Source of the DNA: Actinomycetota bacterium
GTDB taxonomy: Bacteria; Actinomycetota; Actinomycetes; Streptosporangiales; Streptosporangiaceae
Length of the DNA: 64,000 bases
Direction: 5' to 3'
NCBI GenBank assembly: GCA_027314515.1
Contig: DAHVAR010000231.1
Span: 1-64,000, forward strand
The notes beneath the pieces were generated by a model. That model saw nothing but the letters and a program-made list of their open reading frames with translations. It was not told the origin of the DNA and searched no databases. Positions 37,721-46,979 of this stretch are shown one piece after another; within the stretch, counting starts at the first letter, position 1, and every line of letters starts with the position of its first letter. The position numbers and the translations under genes were made by a program.

Positions 37721-38455
37721 TCAGATCATCAGACCGAGCCCGCCGTCGACGAGGAAAGTCTGCCCGGTCGCGTAGCGGGTGGCGATGACGGCCAGGCAGG
37801 CTTCAGCGATGTCGTCGGGAGTAGCGACGCGATGGAGCGGAGCGGCGCGTTCCACGGCCGCCTTGCGGTCGGCCCAGTCCGCGGTCCACGGGGTAGCGAC
37901 CAGGCCGGGTGCGACGGCATTCACCCGCACGCCGCCGCCGGCGAATCTGGCCATGATCGTGGTGAGGTGATTAACCGCGGCCTTGGACACCGCGTGCGGC
38001 AGCGAACTGCCCGTTTGCCGCATCCCGGCAAGCGAGGTGATGTTGACGATCCATCCGTCCGGCGCGGCGCGCAGCAACGGCAGCGCGGCCTGGCTGACCA
38101 GGAACGTCCCGACGACATTGGTGCGCAGGACCTGATCCCAGTGGTCGGCCGTGACGCTGGCGAAGTCCTGCAGCGGGACGTCAACCGTGCGGCCGGCGTT
38201 GTTCACCAGGCCGTCCAGGCGGCCCCATCGCTGCTGTGCCGCCGCTACCAGCGCGGCAGCCGTGCCGGGCGCACCGATATCGCCTTGCACGTACACGGCG
38301 TCGGCGAGCTCGGCAGCGACCCGCCGGCCGGCCTCCGCCGACCTCGCCGAGTTGACGACGATCCCGGCGCCGAGGCCAGCCAGGCGACGCGCGACGGCCG
38401 CCCCGATGCCACTTGATGAGCCGGTGACGATCACCGCATGCCCGGTCAGTTCCAT
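37721..38455 (-). CDS. SDR family protein lacking the catalytic Tyr
   Basis: 244 residues. TGSSSGIG and LVNNAGRT are intact; the active-site line reads SSLPHAVSKAAV, with His (codon CAC) where YxxxK requires Tyr (TAC would differ by one base). C-terminal ATGQTFLVDGGLGL is normal. ATG 38455 is chosen because GGAAGGGA lies about six bases upstream. Either a catalytically altered enzyme or a recent loss; function unknown. Downstream of GH76 in convergent orientation. Confidence 0.85.
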   Translation of the reverse strand: MELTGHAVIVTGSSSGIGAAVARRLAGLGAGIVVNSARSAEAGRRVAAELADAVYVQGDIGAPGTAAALVAAAQQRWGRLDGLVNNAGRTVDVPLQDFASVTADHWDQVLRTNVVGTFLVSQAALPLLRAAPDGWIVNITSLAGMRQTGSSLPHAVSKAAVNHLTTIMARFAGGGVRVNAVAPGLVATPWTADWADRKAAVERAAPLHRVATPDDIAEACLAVIATRYATGQTFLVDGGLGLMI

Positions 38456-38693
38456 GCGCATTCCCTTCCTGGCGGCAGCCGGCGCGGCCTGCCCGGACAA
38501 GGATGCCACTCAGCGCGCCGAGGGCACCCGTGCTCGTCCGCGCCGGCATCGATCAGGCAGGAAGATCTCGTGACCCGCATGGGGCAGGCCGCTGTCGAGC
38601 GAGCTGTCGCCGTGCTGGGCGGCCTTGACCTGCAGCCGGCGAGACGCTGCCCGGGGCCTAGCTGGCTGAGCTAGCGACTGGCGTTGCCGGATT

Positions 38694-38717
38694 GTTTGAG
38701 GTCGGCCAGACGGGTTA
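38694..38717 (+). promoter_or_regulatory. Candidate sigmaB-type promoter before hemerythrin
   Basis: GTTT (38694-38697), 14-base spacer, GGGTTA (38712-38717), 45 bases upstream of the hemerythrin start. Confidence 0.5.
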
Positions 38718-38761
38718 GGGCTGAGGTTTCTGAGCACAGCCGACAGGACGGGGGAACGGTC

Positions 38762-39337
38762 ATGTCAGACGTCTTCGACATTCTTCGCGCTGATCACCGC
38801 GAGGTCGAGCAGATGCTTACCGTGCTCGGCGGAGGTACAACCCAGGCCAGCCCCGACGGCCCGATGCGACCCGAAACGCGCAAGAAGCTCGCCGAGAAAC
38901 TCACCATCGAGTCCGCCAAGCACGAGGCCGCCGAGGAACAGTACTTCTGGCCCACGGTCCGCGATCGCCTGCCCAATGGTGACCAGCTCGCCGACCACGC
39001 CGTCGACCAGGAGACCGCGGCGAAGCAGACGCTGGCCAGGCTCGACAGGCTGTCACCTGACGATGCCGAGTTCGATGAGCTGCTGTCGACATACATCCCG
39101 GCGGCCCGCGAGCACATCGGTTACGAGGAAGGCACTGTGTGGCCGGCATTGCAGGTCCAGCTGACCGCGGCGGAGGCCGAAGAGCTCGGGAAGAACATCG
39201 CCAGCGCCAGGAAAATCGCGCCGACCCGTCCGCATCCGCGCACGCCGCCAGACCCGAACCTGCTCAAGGCCGCCGGTCCAGCGGTCGCAGCCGCAGACAA
39301 GGTACGGGACGCGCTGGCCGGCCGGGGCGAGACCTAG
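38762..39337 (+). CDS. Hemerythrin HHE domain protein
   Basis: 191 residues. Four-helix HHE cation-binding bundle: ILRADHREVEQML, ESAKHEAAEEQYFWP, ADHAVDQETAAKQ and AREHIGYEEGTVWPAL supply the His/Glu iron ligands. The C-terminal 40 residues are Pro/Arg-rich (TRPHPRTPPDPN). ATG 38762 is preceded by GGGGGA at a good distance. Such proteins bind O2, NO or sense oxidative stress. A sigmaB-like promoter and a tiny related fragment downstream (39552) suggest a duplicated stress locus. Confidence 0.9.
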   Translation: MSDVFDILRADHREVEQMLTVLGGGTTQASPDGPMRPETRKKLAEKLTIESAKHEAAEEQYFWPTVRDRLPNGDQLADHAVDQETAAKQTLARLDRLSPDDAEFDELLSTYIPAAREHIGYEEGTVWPALQVQLTAAEAEELGKNIASARKIAPTRPHPRTPPDPNLLKAAGPAVAAADKVRDALAGRGET

Positions 39338-39480
39338 GCGCCGGCGGCCGGCTGCTCGTGCTGGCCCGCTGGCACGCGGATGCCGCCGCGCCGGGCTGAG
39401 AATCGTGGCCGGAGTCCGGCCGGCGCTCCGGGCCTTCAGCCTGGCGGGCTGACGGCAGTACCCAGTCCGGACCGGGCGAC

Positions 39481-39505
39481 GTTTAGCTGCCGGACGCACG
39501 GGTAC
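39481..39505 (+). promoter_or_regulatory. sigmaB-type promoter, consensus match
   Basis: GTTT (39481-39484), 15-base spacer, GGGTAC (39500-39505): a full match to the actinomycete sigmaB-family consensus. It precedes the hemerythrin fragment (39552) and the stabilisation-type gene (39649). Confidence 0.65.
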
Positions 39506-39551
39506 CGAGCGCGGATGGCACGAGCGAGGATCCGGCAGCGGGGGCGGTGCC

Positions 39552-39617
39552 ATGGCTGAGGTGTTCGAGGTACTCGGTGCAGATCATGCCGACATGGCCA
39601 GCTCGCACTCGCCCTGA
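39552..39617 (+). pseudogene. Hemerythrin N-terminal remnant (21 codons)
   Basis: ATG-initiated frame reading MAEVFEVLGADHADM then stopping at TGA. It parallels the start of the upstream hemerythrin (MSDVFDILRADHREV), so it looks like the truncated 5' end of a second hemerythrin gene, still behind a sigmaB-type promoter. It could persist as a leader peptide. Confidence 0.55.
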
Positions 39618-39648
39618 TTGCCCCGGCGGCGAGCGAAAGGAGACTGCT

Positions 39649-39972
39649 ATGCCACGCGGATCAAGCCCCAAGCGAGAGCGGCAGTACGAGCACATCAAGG
39701 ACAGTGTGCGGCTACGCGGTGAGGGGCCGGAGCGCGCGAAGGAGATTGCGGCCAGGACCGTGAACAAGGAACGCGCCAGGGCCGGTGAGTCCCGCACCGC
39801 AAGAAAGGCCTCCACCCGCGACATCTCCGCCAGCAGGCGGGGCGGCCTGCGGTCGCACTCCGGCGCGGCCGGCCCAACCAGAGACCAGCTGTACGCCGAA
39901 GCCCGGAAACGTCACATCAAGGGTCGCTCCAGCATGAGCAAAGGCCAGCTGGAGCGCGCCCTGGCCCGCTGA
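39649..39972 (+). CDS. Small basic plasmid-stabilisation/Rho_N-like protein
   Basis: 107 residues, very basic. N-terminus MPRGSSPKRERQYEHIKDS, a middle ERAKEIAARTVNKERARAGE, and a C-terminal SAP/Rho-N-like helix-turn-helix TRDQLYAEARKRHIKGRSSM followed by SKGQLERAL. AAAGGAGA lies about seven bases before ATG 39649. Proteins with this pattern are often annotated as plasmid stabilisation proteins in actinomycetes; a nucleic-acid-binding role is inferred from charge and the Rho-N motif. Probably under the sigmaB-type promoter at 39481. Confidence 0.8.
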   Translation: MPRGSSPKRERQYEHIKDSVRLRGEGPERAKEIAARTVNKERARAGESRTARKASTRDISASRRGGLRSHSGAAGPTRDQLYAEARKRHIKGRSSMSKGQLERALAR

Positions 39973-40052
39973 CGCTCCGGGTCGCAGCCGGGGTCTGCTG
40001 ACCGGCTAGCGCAACCCGGGGCCGGCCGGATGGTTCAGGCACGCTTTCCAGC

Positions 40053-42335
40053 TCATCGGATGCTGATCGCGAGCAGGCAGGCGTCGTCCGCGGTGTCCGA
40101 GATCGAGCTGGCCACGATCTCGTCGGCCAGGCTGCCGGTATCGCGGGCCGGCTGACGAGCGCGTTCGGTCAGCTCTGCCAGTGAGTCATCAATGGGCACG
40201 CCGCGCTGCTCGATGAGGCCATCGGTGTACAGCAGCAGGACATCGCCCGGCTGCAGGCTCTCGCTGGCTTCGGCGTACTTTGCCTCGTTAACGGCGCCGA
40301 GCAGTAGTCCTGCGGGCGGCCGCAGCGCCCGTGCAGCACCGTCGCGAACCAGCAAAGGTGGCAGGTGCCCTGCTTGCGCCCAGCGCAGCGTCCGGTCGTC
40401 CGGATCGTAGATCGCGCACACGACCGTAGCGAAGATTCCGTCGGACAGATGACAGGCGGCGGTATTGAGCCAGCCGAGCAGCGTGGCTGGACCGGCGCCG
40501 GTGACGGCCAGGCCGCGAAGGTAGTTGCGCAGCGCTACCATGCCAGTAACGGCATTCAGCCCGTGTCCGGCGACATCGCCGACTGCTACCAGGACGCGCT
40601 TGTCCGGCAAGCCGACTGCGTCGTACCAGTCGCCACTGACCAGCCTGGCCGGTCCGGCAGACCGGTACCGCGCGGTTACCTCGAGACCAGCTTCCTCGAC
40701 CAGGCGGGAGGCGCGAGGGGTGATGGCCTCCTGCAGCCGCACTGCGAGCCGGTGCTGCTCGCTGGCACGTTCCTCGGCGCTGATGAGCTGCTCACGCGTG
40801 GCATCGAAAGCCACTTGAGTGGAAAACTGTGACGTTACATCCTGGTATGCCCCGCGAACGCCGACCAGCTCCCCCGTCGAGCTCACGACTGGCTGGCCGA
40901 ACGCCCGGAGCTGCCGGATGGTGCCGTCGTCGCGGATGATCCTGAACGCGGCAGTTGCTCCCTCCCGCCCGCTGAGCACCCTTTCCCGGAATGCGGCCAG
41001 AGCCCGCTTGTCGTCCGCGAGCACGTGCTCGTCCAGATTCGCCAGCCGCACCGGGCTGCCTGGCGAGCGCCCCAGCACCGTGAACGTGTGGTCGGTCCAG
41101 TGCACCTCGCCGGAGACGAGATCCTCATGCCAGCTTCCGATGCGCCCGAGCCACTGGGCCTGCTCGAGCAGCGCCGTCAGCCGGTGAGCCTCGCTGGTCT
41201 CCCGCCATGCGATAACGAGGCCGTCGAACAGCGGCGCTATGTCGGCCTGTACCGTGAATCCGCCGGCCGACGTGGTGAGGACCACGCTGTCCAGGCGCTG
41301 CGGCTGCCCGGTAGCCAGCACCTGCAGGGCGCGGTCAGACAAGCCACCGGGTCGCGCCGCCTCCGGATAGATCTCGGTCAGCCTGCAGCCGGCCAGGTCG
41401 GCCCGCGGCCGCCCGAGCGGATCGGCAAAGCGCTCGCTGACCCAGTCGACCACCAGCGCGAACGGCTGGCCGCGATCGTCACGGCACGGCCGGGCGATCA
41501 GGGCCGAGTCGTGCAGCGCGTCAAGGAGCGCATGGAGCCAGGCCGCCGAGTAGTCCGATGCCATGCCGCTGCCGCCGCCTGCGGTCAGCGCCTGCGCGCA
41601 GACGTCAGCAAGCGACGCAAGCCGCTCCCGAGCGCGCGCGGACATCCCATCAGCGCCGGCCGGCCAGCACACCTCGAGCGCGCCGATGCTCGCGCCGAGT
41701 TTGCGCAGCGGCACGACAGCACGTGCAGACCCGGCATTTCCGCCGATCAGCGGCATGTCAGTGCCGGTCGGGCGCCCTTGCGGCCACCAGGTCTCGATGT
41801 CATCGCGGGCTGCCCGCGCAGCCGGGACATCGAAGCCCGGCGGGATCCGCCGCCAGCGGCCGGCCTCATGCGATCCGAATCCCGCCTCGCCGGCCAGCTC
41901 GAGCCCGCCATCCGGAGCGAACAGCCAGATCGCCACGGCCGACGCACCTTCACCAGACAGCGCCTCGTCGAGTATCGCGCGGGCGACGCCGCCCCCGTCT
42001 GGTGCAATGCGGGCGGCTGCCCAGGCCAGGCCGGGCCAGTCCGGGGCGGGCCAGTCCGGGGCGGGCCGGCCGCCTGCGCCAGCGTCAGGCGGCCGGACCC
42101 CGGCGATCTCGCTCGCCATGTCGGCCTGGGTGACGTGCGCTTCCGCGGAAAGGCGATCGAGCTGCGTCTGTGCCTCGGCAGCCGAGCAGGACAGGCGCTC
42201 CATCAGGATGCCGATGGCGACGTCGGTGACGGCGCGCGACGCAGCGCCCGAGCGCATGCGGCTGATCTCCTGCCGCTGCCACTCCACCAGCTCAGTGAGC
42301 CTGGCAAGCCCGCTGTCTGAACTTGTCACGGTCAC
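40053..42335 (-). CDS. ANTAR-GAF-PAS-PAS-SpoIIE (PP2C) phosphatase
   Basis: 760 residues. An ANTAR RNA-binding-type helix bundle at the N-terminus (SRAVTDVAIGILMERLSCSAAEAQTQL, residues about 33-75), a GAF domain (about 110-260), two PAS domains (about 275-385 and 390-510), then a SpoIIE/PP2C domain (about 530-760) with SGDWYD, AVGDVAGHG and the ending DTADDACLLAISI. A 15-bp in-frame repeat codes PAPDWPAPDW near residue 95. It likely dephosphorylates an anti-anti-sigma factor such as the nearby STAS protein after sensing a signal. Divergent from the hybrid kinase. Confidence 0.9.
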   Translation of the reverse strand: MTVTSSDSGLARLTELVEWQRQEISRMRSGAASRAVTDVAIGILMERLSCSAAEAQTQLDRLSAEAHVTQADMASEIAGVRPPDAGAGGRPAPDWPAPDWPGLAWAAARIAPDGGGVARAILDEALSGEGASAVAIWLFAPDGGLELAGEAGFGSHEAGRWRRIPPGFDVPAARAARDDIETWWPQGRPTGTDMPLIGGNAGSARAVVPLRKLGASIGALEVCWPAGADGMSARARERLASLADVCAQALTAGGGSGMASDYSAAWLHALLDALHDSALIARPCRDDRGQPFALVVDWVSERFADPLGRPRADLAGCRLTEIYPEAARPGGLSDRALQVLATGQPQRLDSVVLTTSAGGFTVQADIAPLFDGLVIAWRETSEAHRLTALLEQAQWLGRIGSWHEDLVSGEVHWTDHTFTVLGRSPGSPVRLANLDEHVLADDKRALAAFRERVLSGREGATAAFRIIRDDGTIRQLRAFGQPVVSSTGELVGVRGAYQDVTSQFSTQVAFDATREQLISAEERASEQHRLAVRLQEAITPRASRLVEEAGLEVTARYRSAGPARLVSGDWYDAVGLPDKRVLVAVGDVAGHGLNAVTGMVALRNYLRGLAVTGAGPATLLGWLNTAACHLSDGIFATVVCAIYDPDDRTLRWAQAGHLPPLLVRDGAARALRPPAGLLLGAVNEAKYAEASESLQPGDVLLLYTDGLIEQRGVPIDDSLAELTERARQPARDTGSLADEIVASSISDTADDACLLAISIR

Positions 42336-42515
42336 CAGCCGGCTTCCCGGTTCGTCGCAATTGCCGTCATGTTACGCGCTCAATTACAGCAGCCCTGGCA
42401 ACCAGGCAAAGCTCAGATGGGATGATCGAAGCGTCATATCGGCTCCCGTTACATCCGGCATTCCGGCGTCTTCTCGGATGTGCGCCGCGGTCAGCACCTA
42501 GCAGAGGTGGTCGGG

Positions 42516-45500
42516 ATGGAATCAGCAGGTCAGCCAGGACACGGCTCCGCCGACTCACGCTTGCAGCAGCTGCTAGACGGGCTGAAGGCAGTGCGTGACG
42601 GCGATTTCGGCACCAGGCTGCCGGGCAGCCCCGACGCGCTGATGAACGAGATCGCTGCCGTCTTCAACGGCATGAATGACCAGCTGGCGCTATTCACATC
42701 GGAAGTTACCAGGGTAGCTCGCGAGGTCGGGAGCGACGGAAATCTCGGCGGGCAGGCTCACCTGCCCGGCGTGACCGGTACCTGGAAGGATCTCACCGAG
42801 TCGGTGAACGCCATGGCGGGCAACCTTACCGGTCAGGTACGGGACATCGCCCAGGTGGCTTCTGCTGTCGCCCAGGGCGACCTGACGCAGAAGATCACGG
42901 TCAACGCCAAGGGCGAGCTGCTGGAGCTTAAGCAGACTCTTAACACCATGGTGGATCAGCTGTCCTCGTTCGCCGGCGAGGTCACCCGGATGGCGCGTGA
43001 GGTCGGCACCGAAGGCAGGCTCGGCGGCCAGGCTGACGTTCTGGACGTGTCCGGCACCTGGCGGGACCTCACTGAGTCGGTCAACGTCATGGCCACGAAC
43101 CTGACCGACCAGGTCCGCGCCATCGCCACCGTTACCACCGCCGTCGCGAAGGGGGACCTGAGCCAGAAGATACGAGTGGACGCCCGCGGCGAGATCCAGG
43201 AACTGAAAGAGACCATCAACACCATGGTCGACCAGTTGTCTGCCTTCTCCGGTGAGGTCACCAGGGTCGCTCGTGACGTCGGTACGCAGGGGAAACTGGG
43301 CGGCCAGGCCAGCGTCCAGGGCGCGTCGGGCACCTGGAAGGACCTGACCGACAACGTCAACGTGATGGCCTCGAATCTTACCGAGCAGGTCCGTTCGATC
43401 GCTCAGGTAGCCAGCGCTGTGGCCCGCGGCGACCTGAGCCAGCGCATCCACGTCGAGGCGAAAGGCGAGGTCGCGGCACTCGCCGGCACCATCAACGGCA
43501 TGGTCGACACGCTCAGCGCGTTCGCCGGCGAGGTAACCAGGGTCGCTCGTGAGGTCGGCACCGAGGGGCAACTCGGCGGCCAGGCTAACGTGCCGAATGT
43601 CGCGGGCACCTGGAAGGACCTGACCGACAACGTCAACTCGATGGCCAACAACCTGACCAGCCAGGTCCGCAACATTGCGCAGGTCACTACCGCGGTCGCC
43701 CAGGGCGATCTGTCGAAGAAGATCGACGTGGACGCACGCGGCGAGATCCTGGAGCTGAAGACGACCATCAACACGATGGTGGACCAGTTGTCGTCCTTCG
43801 CCGCTGAGGTCACCAGGGTGGCACGCGAGGTCGGCAGCGAGGGGCGGCTAGGGGGCCAGGCTGAAGTTCAGGGGGTTTCGGGCACCTGGAAGTGGCTCAC
43901 CGAGAACGTGAACGAGCTAGCCGGCAACCTGACCCGCCAGGTCCGCGCGATCGCCGAGGTTACCAGCGCTGTGGCCAGGGGCGACCTGACCAGGTCCATC
44001 TCGGTCGAGGCTCAGGGCGAGGTAGCTGAGCTGAAGGACAACATCAACGCGATGGTTGAATCGCTGCGCGAGACGACCAGGGCGAACCAGGAGCAAGACT
44101 GGCTGCAGACCAACCTGGCCCGCATTGCCGGGCTGATGCAGGGCCACCGGGACCTGCCAGCGGTGGCGGAGCTCATCATGGATGAGCTGATCCCGCTGAT
44201 CGGCGCGCAGCACGGGACGTTCTTCCTGGCAGACCACGGCGCCGGCGAGACCCGGATGCGGCTCATCGCAGGCTACGGGCTGCGCGCCGACAAGGACGCC
44301 CCCAGCCAGTTCCGGCTCGGTCAGTCACTGATCGGCCAGGTGGCACGCACCGGCAGGCCGATCGTGCTCGACGAGGTCCCCGCGGGCTACGTCCGGATTT
44401 CCTCAGGGCTCGGCGAGGCAGCCCCGGCAAGCATCATCATCATGCCGATTACGTTCGAGGGACAGGTCCTCGGCGTGATCGAAGCCGGCTCGTTTGCCCG
44501 CTTCACCCAGATCCACCGTGACTTCCTCGAGCAGCTGATGGAAATCATCGGGGTGAACGTCAACACCATCATTGCCAACGCCCGCACCGATGCCCTGCTC
44601 GCCGAGTCACAGCGGCTGGCCGCGGAGCTGCAATCGCGCTCGGGCGAACTGCAAGCCCGCCAGGACGAGCTGCAGCGGTCGAATGCCGAGCTTGAGGACA
44701 AGGCAGAGCAGCTGGCACGGCAGAACCGCGACATCGAGCAGAAGAACGCTCAGATCGAACAAGCGCGGCAGGAGATCGAGGAACGGGCGCGGCAGCTAGA
44801 CCTCGCCTCCCGGTACAAGTCTCAGTTCCTGGCGAACATGTCCCATGAGCTGCGCACTCCGCTCAATAGCTTGCTCGTGCTCGCCCGGCTGCTGGCTCAG
44901 AACCCCGACCAGAACCTCACGCCGAAGCAGGTCGAGTACGCCAACGTCATCCACATGTCCGGTTCCGACCTCCTGCAGCTCATCAACGACATCCTCGATC
45001 TGTCCAAGGTCGAGGCCGGGAAGATGGATGTCCGCCCCGAGCGCTTCCCGCTGGGCGGCCTGGCCGAGGAACTCAACTCTGTCTTCCGCCCGCTCACCGC
45101 CGAGAAGGGCCTGCACTTCACCATCGATGTGGCTCCCGGCGCGCCAGCCGAGCTGATCACGGACAAGCACCGGCTTCGGCAGATCCTGCACAACTTGCTC
45201 TCGAATGCAGTGAAGTTCACCGAGAATGGCCGCGTCGGGGTAAGGATCGAGGCCGCTCACCGCCGTGTGCCCGGCGGCAGGGCCGCCGTGGCGTTCGCCG
45301 TCACTGACACGGGCATCGGTATCGGCAGCGACAACATCGACGCCATCTTTGGCGCGTTCCACCAGGGGGACGGCACCACGAGCCGCCGGTACGGTGGCAC
45401 TGGCCTCGGCCTGGCTATCTGCCGGGAAGTCGCAGCTCAGCTGGGCGGCGAGATCACCGTCGACAGCGAGCAGGGCGCCGGGAGCACTTTCACGCTGTAC

Positions 45501-46073
45501 CTGCCCATGCACGAGGCGGGCGCCGAGGCGCTGGCGGCTGAGCCGTCTGGTGCGCACGGGCTGGTAACAGCCACCACGACGGAAACGGGCGGGCGCGACG
45601 ACGCCATTTCCGCTGCCACTCAGTTGTACGCCAGGCCCGCCGTCTCGGCTCCCGCCTCATCCGGCGCGCTCGGCCCGGCCCTGCGACACGACGAGCTGAC
45701 GGGACGCAGGGCGCTGATCGTCGATGACGACCCGCGCAATGCGTTCGTGCTCACCGATGTGCTGGAACTGTACGGGATGGCGGTCGCCCGAGCGGCTGAC
45801 GGCCGGCAGGCTATCGAAGCACTCAGCGCCGGGCACTTTGACGTGGTGCTGATGGACATCATGATGCCCCAGCTAGACGGGCACGAGACCATCCGGGCGA
45901 TCCGGCGGATGGCACGATTCGCGCAGCTGCCCGTGATCGCCGTGACGGCGCGGGCCATGCAGGGAGACCGGGACAAGAGCATCGCCGCCGGAGCTACCGA
46001 CTACGTCACCAAGCCGGTGGACATCGAGGAACTACTCGGCTGCATCGAGAGATGGCTCCGGCCGGCCAGCTAG
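42516..46073 (+). CDS. Hybrid histidine kinase with six HAMP repeats (group III-like)
   Basis: 1185 residues, no transmembrane segment. Six HAMP units of 92 residues (residues about 25-520), each with AVAxGDL and GELLEL-like helices; GAF domain (about 531-685); coiled coil; HisKA with phospho-His 777 in [14 protein letters not shown]; HATPase with [17 protein letters not shown]-terminal receiver with phospho-Asp 1114 in VVLMDIMMP and Lys in YVTKPVD. Architecture matches the soluble osmosensor Nik1 type of fungi and similar bacterial kinases. ATG 42516 is chosen over the upstream in-frame start by ribosome-site spacing. Partner regulator not adjacent. Confidence 0.93.
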   Translation: MESAGQPGHGSADSRLQQLLDGLKAVRDGDFGTRLPGSPDALMNEIAAVFNGMNDQLALFTSEVTRVAREVGSDGNLGGQAHLPGVTGTWKDLTESVNAMAGNLTGQVRDIAQVASAVAQGDLTQKITVNAKGELLELKQTLNTMVDQLSSFAGEVTRMAREVGTEGRLGGQADVLDVSGTWRDLTESVNVMATNLTDQVRAIATVTTAVAKGDLSQKIRVDARGEIQELKETINTMVDQLSAFSGEVTRVARDVGTQGKLGGQASVQGASGTWKDLTDNVNVMASNLTEQVRSIAQVASAVARGDLSQRIHVEAKGEVAALAGTINGMVDTLSAFAGEVTRVAREVGTEGQLGGQANVPNVAGTWKDLTDNVNSMANNLTSQVRNIAQVTTAVAQGDLSKKIDVDARGEILELKTTINTMVDQLSSFAAEVTRVAREVGSEGRLGGQAEVQGVSGTWKWLTENVNELAGNLTRQVRAIAEVTSAVARGDLTRSISVEAQGEVAELKDNINAMVESLRETTRANQEQDWLQTNLARIAGLMQGHRDLPAVAELIMDELIPLIGAQHGTFFLADHGAGETRMRLIAGYGLRADKDAPSQFRLGQSLIGQVARTGRPIVLDEVPAGYVRISSGLGEAAPASIIIMPITFEGQVLGVIEAGSFARFTQIHRDFLEQLMEIIGVNVNTIIANARTDALLAESQRLAAELQSRSGELQARQDELQRSNAELEDKAEQLARQNRDIEQKNAQIEQARQEIEERARQLDLASRYKSQFLANMSHELRTPLNSLLVLARLLAQNPDQNLTPKQVEYANVIHMSGSDLLQLINDILDLSKVEAGKMDVRPERFPLGGLAEELNSVFRPLTAEKGLHFTIDVAPGAPAELITDKHRLRQILHNLLSNAVKFTENGRVGVRIEAAHRRVPGGRAAVAFAVTDTGIGIGSDNIDAIFGAFHQGDGTTSRRYGGTGLGLAICREVAAQLGGEITVDSEQGAGSTFTLYLPMHEAGAEALAAEPSGAHGLVTATTTETGGRDDAISAATQLYARPAVSAPASSGALGPALRHDELTGRRALIVDDDPRNAFVLTDVLELYGMAVARAADGRQAIEALSAGHFDVVLMDIMMPQLDGHETIRAIRRMARFAQLPVIAVTARAMQGDRDKSIAAGATDYVTKPVDIEELLGCIERWLRPAS
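42592..43999 (+). repeat. 276-bp tandem repeat (HAMP units)
   Basis: The GGCGAyCTG-containing repeat start recurs near 42592, 42868, 43144, 43420, 43696 and 43972, i.e. every 276 bp, with high similarity at DNA level among units two to five. The repeats encode the HAMP array of the kinase. Confidence 0.85.
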
Positions 46074-46078
46074 GCGGC

Positions 46079-46130
46079 GGCGGACCGCAGCGCCGAGGCC
46101 GGCCGTCGCCGGCTGCCCGGGCGGTCCGCC
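46079..46130 (+). terminator. Possible terminator after the hybrid kinase
   Basis: GGCGGACCGC (46079-46088) and GCGGTCCGCC (46121-46130) pair perfectly; the loop itself contains a GCCGG/CCGGC stem. Starts six bases after the stop. Confidence 0.55.
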
Positions 46131-46319
46131 AGCGGCCAGGGCCACCGCCGGCCGGCTACCGCGCCGCGGAGCTTGCGGACAACTGCCACGGCGGTTCCCA
46201 CAGTGGCGAGCGCAGGTCCCCGCTGCTCAGCTGATCGCGAGGGTCAGCGCAAGCCAGTGCCGTAGCGCAGGCAGGCGACGCCAGCACGGTATCCCCCCGG
46301 TCACTATCAGCCTGCCGGC

Positions 46320-46700
46320 TCAATCCTGGCTGGGCGTGCGCTGGCCTGCCGGGTCGGCTAGCGCTCGGTCGAGAGTCGCGTAAACCGGGATGAGCTGGTC
46401 GATTCCGACCAGCTCCATGATGCGGCGGACCGCGGTGGCGACTATCCGGAGCTCCGTCCGGTTCGCGGCACGCTGATTGCCCGCGTCGACGAGGTTGTAG
46501 GCCTCGATGATTGCCTGCACACCGACCGAATCGCAGAATGTCGTCTCGCTCATATCAATGATCAGCCGCGCCGGCCCGTGGCTCGCGGCAGTGCTGAGCC
46601 GCGCGCTGACCTCGCCCGCATTGGTGACGTCGATCTCGGCGGGCATGCTCACAACGGCCGCCTCCCCCACCCAGCGCAGGTGGTCGTCTGCGGCCCTCAT
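46320..46700 (-). CDS. STAS-domain anti-anti-sigma factor
   Basis: 126 residues. VVSMPAEIDVTNAGEVSARL and LIIDMSETTFCDSVGVQAIIEAY are the STAS fold, with the phosphorylatable Ser of CDSVG. C-terminal helix RRIMELVGIDQLIPVY. It should bind an RsbW-type anti-sigma kinase when unphosphorylated. The start ATG sits in a 17-bp tandem duplication. Surrounding phosphatase and kinase genes suggest a partner-switching module for a sigmaB-family factor. Confidence 0.9.
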   Translation of the reverse strand: MRAADDHLRWVGEAAVVSMPAEIDVTNAGEVSARLSTAASHGPARLIIDMSETTFCDSVGVQAIIEAYNLVDAGNQRAANRTELRIVATAVRRIMELVGIDQLIPVYATLDRALADPAGQRTPSQD

Positions 46701-46724
46701 GACGGTGCGGCCCTCATGACGGTG
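46691..46724. repeat. 17-bp tandem duplication over the STAS start codon
   Basis: The unit CGGCCCTCATGACGGTG occurs twice in a row (46691-46707, 46708-46724). On the minus strand this creates a six-codon ORF (MRAAPS) whose TGA overlaps the ATG of the STAS gene. Confidence 0.8.
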
Positions 46725-46833
46725 CGGCCATCGGGCGGCATCGGAGCATCACTGCGGCGATGTCGTCCAAGGCCGCTTCGCTGCCTACCCGATCCAGCCG
46801 CCGCCCCGGCCCCCCTGTTCGCACGGAATCACT
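46714..46833 (-). pseudogene. C-terminal remnant of a SpoIIE/PP2C phosphatase
   Basis: A minus-strand frame ends EAALDDIAAVMLRCRP, the typical C-terminus of SpoIIE phosphatases (DDIAxLxLR), directly upstream of the STAS gene. Upstream the frame becomes non-homologous, so the catalytic part is gone. Likely the relic of a phosphatase-STAS pair. Confidence 0.4.
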
Positions 46834-46979
46834 CCCTCGGCCGCCCGCGCGTAACCTCTCAGAACGCGAGGTACTGCCGCCAGGCCGGGCGTCGAATGAC
46901 ACGATCGGTAATGGGCACAAGCGTAGCGATCGGGTGCAGGTCACGTGAGAACTGCCCGGGTCAGCTAAGGAGGGAGTCG

